Below the pieces are notes generated by a model that had not been told where the DNA came from, did no database searches, and saw nothing but the letters and a program-made list of their open reading frames with translations. A stretch of DNA of 64,000 bases from Tessaracoccus aquimaris (GTDB taxonomy: Bacteria > Actinomycetota > Actinomycetes > Propionibacteriales > Propionibacteriaceae): positions 496,001 through 560,000 of the forward strand of contig NZ_CP019606.1 in NCBI RefSeq assembly GCF_001997345.1, written 5' to 3'. Made by a program: the position numbers and the translations under genes. This document shows, piece by piece, positions 62,561-64,000 of the stretch. The first letter of the stretch is position 1, and each line of letters begins with the position of its first letter.

Positions 62561-62675
62561 GAATTCACACCTTTCGTTCGTCATCGACGCTACGAAGAGG
62601 TGGGTGCTCCGACAACGGTTCCCAGGTGCCGTCCGGCCTGGCGACCGGTACCAGGGTCCTACCGTGGGCGGGTGC

Positions 62676-62972
62676 TCAGGTGCCAAGGCCCCGGTGTGCG
62701 CTCCAGCGGCGGCCCGCCTCGTCCGCTGCCCTGTCGATCAGGTCGCGCAACTCCTTGCGGTCGGGGACGACGAAGGAGACGTAGCCCCCTCGTCCGCCCG
62801 CCACCGGGCGCCCGTACGCCTTCGCCGCGAGCGTTCCGTCGGGCAGCATCCGCACCGTCAACGACTGCAACTCGAACTCCTCGCCGCGGCGCGAGTCGCG
62901 CCAACGCAACTCCTCCGGGATCGCGACGTTGATCGCAAGGGCGCTGACCGCGGACTCGTGGAGGCTGGACAT
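62676..62972 (-). CDS. Small protein of unknown function
   Basis: A 98-residue soluble protein. The core ALAINVAIPEELRWRDSRRG, LQSLTVRMLPDGTLAAKAYG and GGYVSFVVPDRKELRDLID looks like a compact alpha/beta domain and ends in a charged helix. I do not recognise a family. I chose the ATG at 62972; an in-frame extension to 63041 would overlap the start region of the divergent gene. It has no operon partner, being 115 bases from the ABC operon start. Confidence 0.6.
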   Translation of the reverse strand: MSSLHESAVSALAINVAIPEELRWRDSRRGEEFELQSLTVRMLPDGTLAAKAYGRPVAGGRGGYVSFVVPDRKELRDLIDRAADEAGRRWSAHRGLGT

Positions 62973-63032
62973 GGCCCGATCCTCGCACACGGCCCAGACG
63001 GTAAACTCAACGCTGGCTGACAAGGAGGGTCG

Positions 63033-63077
63033 ATGCCCCACTGGCTGATCTCGCGCGGCGTCCGGAAGCGGTCGTGA
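63033..63077 (+). other. Short open frame with a strong ribosome binding site, coupled to the next gene
   Basis: AAGGAGGG (63022-63029) precedes an ATG whose frame runs 14 codons (MPHWLISRGVRKRS) and ends at a TGA overlapping the GTG at 63074. Either it is a leader peptide, or it is the true N-terminus of the next gene, split by another one-base deletion. One extra base anywhere in 63036-63074 would join the two frames. Confidence 0.45.
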
Positions 63078-63748
63078 CCGGCCTCCTTGCGCTGCTGTGC
63101 CTGCTGACGCTCGTCGGCGGGCTGGTGGCGGGCGCAGCCCAGGTCCGCGCCGACCAGCGCTTCTTCCGCTCGCGCGACCGACCGCGCGAGTTGTTCACCC
63201 AGCGCGATCCGAAGGGCCCGGTCGGCGACCTTCCCCACGAGTGGACCGTCGACGACGCCAGATACCGCGCCCAGCCAAGGCCGCTTCCACCGCGCTTCCC
63301 GGCGAGACAGGCATCGCTGCGCCGCGTGCACGAGGTCAAGGCCCGGCTCGGCGCGCTGCGCACCGACCTGGTGTGGGTGATCGAGCATCCCTCGCTGTTC
63401 GACGGTGCGACCCCGGCCTCCAGCGCGATGTTCGAGGCCATCGCCCGCTGGGACGACGAGTTCGAACATCTCTCGGACCGCGAGGCCGACCTGTATGCGG
63501 GCCAGATCGAGGACGCCTTCACCGGCGCGAGGCGGGCCGCTGAGCGCCTCGGGCTCGGCTTCTACGCCGAGGCCGACCGCGGCGAGGCCGAGATCGCCCT
63601 GAAGTTGGTCAGCAAGGCCCGCTCGACCACCGGTCCGGAGGCCGCCGCGCTGATGGACAAGGTCGCCGAGATCCTCACCCGCCTGCTGCCCTTCGATCCC
63701 CAGGCGGCGCTGCCGCGGGGCAGTGCCCCCGGCGCTCCGCCCGCCTGA
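63074..63748 (+). CDS. Membrane-anchored protein of unknown function
   Basis: A 224-residue protein with one N-terminal hydrophobic helix (TGLLALLCLLTLVGGLVAGA) followed by a soluble, charged, probably helical domain (RRVHEVKARLGALRTDLVWV, AEIALKLVSKA). No catalytic motif is recognised. The start is uncertain: the GTG at 63074 overlaps the stop of a 14-codon frame that has a much better ribosome binding site. If that frame is the real N-terminus, the protein starts at 63033 and a base is missing between. It lies directly upstream of coaD. Confidence 0.6.
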   Translation: MTGLLALLCLLTLVGGLVAGAAQVRADQRFFRSRDRPRELFTQRDPKGPVGDLPHEWTVDDARYRAQPRPLPPRFPARQASLRRVHEVKARLGALRTDLVWVIEHPSLFDGATPASSAMFEAIARWDDEFEHLSDREADLYAGQIEDAFTGARRAAERLGLGFYAEADRGEAEIALKLVSKARSTTGPEAAALMDKVAEILTRLLPFDPQAALPRGSAPGAPPA

Positions 63749-63772
63749 GCGCTCCGCGACTCCGCGGCGCGG

Positions 63773-63778
63773 TACTCT
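63773..63778 (+). promoter_or_regulatory. Candidate -10 box of coaD
   Basis: TACTCT lies 28 bases before the coaD start codon, after the stop of the preceding gene. No clear -35 is visible. Confidence 0.35.
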
Positions 63779-63806
63779 CGCCTGAACCACCTGCGGAGGA
63801 GCAACG

Positions 63807-64000
63807 TTGAAGGTTCTGTGCCCCGGGTCGTTCGACCCGATCACCGTCGGACACCTCGACATCATCAGGCGCGCCCACGCCCTGTTCGGGGAGGTGGTCG
63901 TCGCCATCGGAAACAACTCCACCAAGAGCTACCTTTTCGACTTCGACGAGCGTGTCGACCTCGTCAAGGGCGCCACCTCCGACCTGGACGGCATCACCGT
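63807..64000 (+). CDS. coaD: Phosphopantetheine adenylyltransferase (5' part, runs off the window)
   Basis: Catalyses the fourth step of coenzyme A synthesis, adding AMP to 4'-phosphopantetheine. The first 64 residues are present: KVLCPGSFDPITVGHLDIIR carries the nucleotidyltransferase motif TxGH (Thr13-His16). VVVAIGNNSTKSYLF follows. The start is the rare codon TTG at 63807, with GGAGGAG about seven bases upstream and no alternative ATG or GTG in a sensible position. The 3' end lies beyond 64000. Confidence 0.94.
   Translation, partial: MKVLCPGSFDPITVGHLDIIRRAHALFGEVVVAIGNNSTKSYLFDFDERVDLVKGATSDLDGIT

Overview
This is a high-GC chromosomal window from a Gram-positive actinobacterium. The duplicated ClpP pair behind trigger factor, the folC-DUF4233-ndk run, the DUF2344 protein next to a long RNase E/G, an archaeal-type valS, frequent GTG starts and apparently leaderless promoters all fit. 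The set resembles Propionibacteriaceae (Tessaracoccus-like). That placement is inferred from gene content and was not tested. There is no CRISPR array, insertion sequence, integrase, rRNA or replication origin.

Layout. 0-1.4 kb: two tRNAs (Pro-UGG, Gly-UCC) and a patatin-like lipase. 1.4-10.2 kb: protein quality control, with tig, an AI-2E-type permease, clpP1, clpP2, clpX and a giant tricorn-like peptidase. 10.2-16.8 kb: beta-glucoside locus (LacI repressor, three ABC import genes, GH3 beta-glucosidase). 16.8-23.9 kb: converging rhamnoside locus (GH78 alpha-L-rhamnosidase, two permeases, binding lipoprotein, LacI repressor). 24.1-35.9 kb: valS, three paralogous membrane-anchored DsbA-like proteins, folC, a DUF4233 membrane protein, ndk, a CPBP protease, a SUMF1-like protein and a TIGR03960 radical SAM protein. 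35.9-51.8 kb: accessory block with a lipoprotein, a BCCT transporter, a hydrolase, a DUF1846 protein, an MFS transporter and a beta-mannoside locus (AGE-family isomerase, GH2 beta-mannosidase, two permeases, binding protein, a LacI-type sensor lacking its HTH, a ROK repressor). 51.8-58.9 kb: DUF2344 protein, RNase E/G, L28, recG, rsmD. 58.9-64 kb: a two-component system overlapping an ABC exporter, two small unknown proteins and the 5' end of coaD.

The three sugar loci share one design. Each has a lipoprotein binding protein, two MalF/MalG-like permeases and an intracellular glycosidase, with a local repressor and a palindrome at the promoter. None encodes an ATPase, so a shared MsiK-type ATPase elsewhere is expected.

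Quality warning. At least eight single-base deletions break otherwise well-conserved genes: clpX, a lacI, a binding protein, a permease, the beta-mannosidase, rne (twice) and rsmD. Six of the eight lie in runs of four C or G. Each is repaired by adding one base. I read these as sequencing or assembly errors and annotate each gene as one CDS. Many start codons were moved from the longest open frame to the position supported by a Shine-Dalgarno sequence, a 4-base stop/start overlap or a nearby -10 box.
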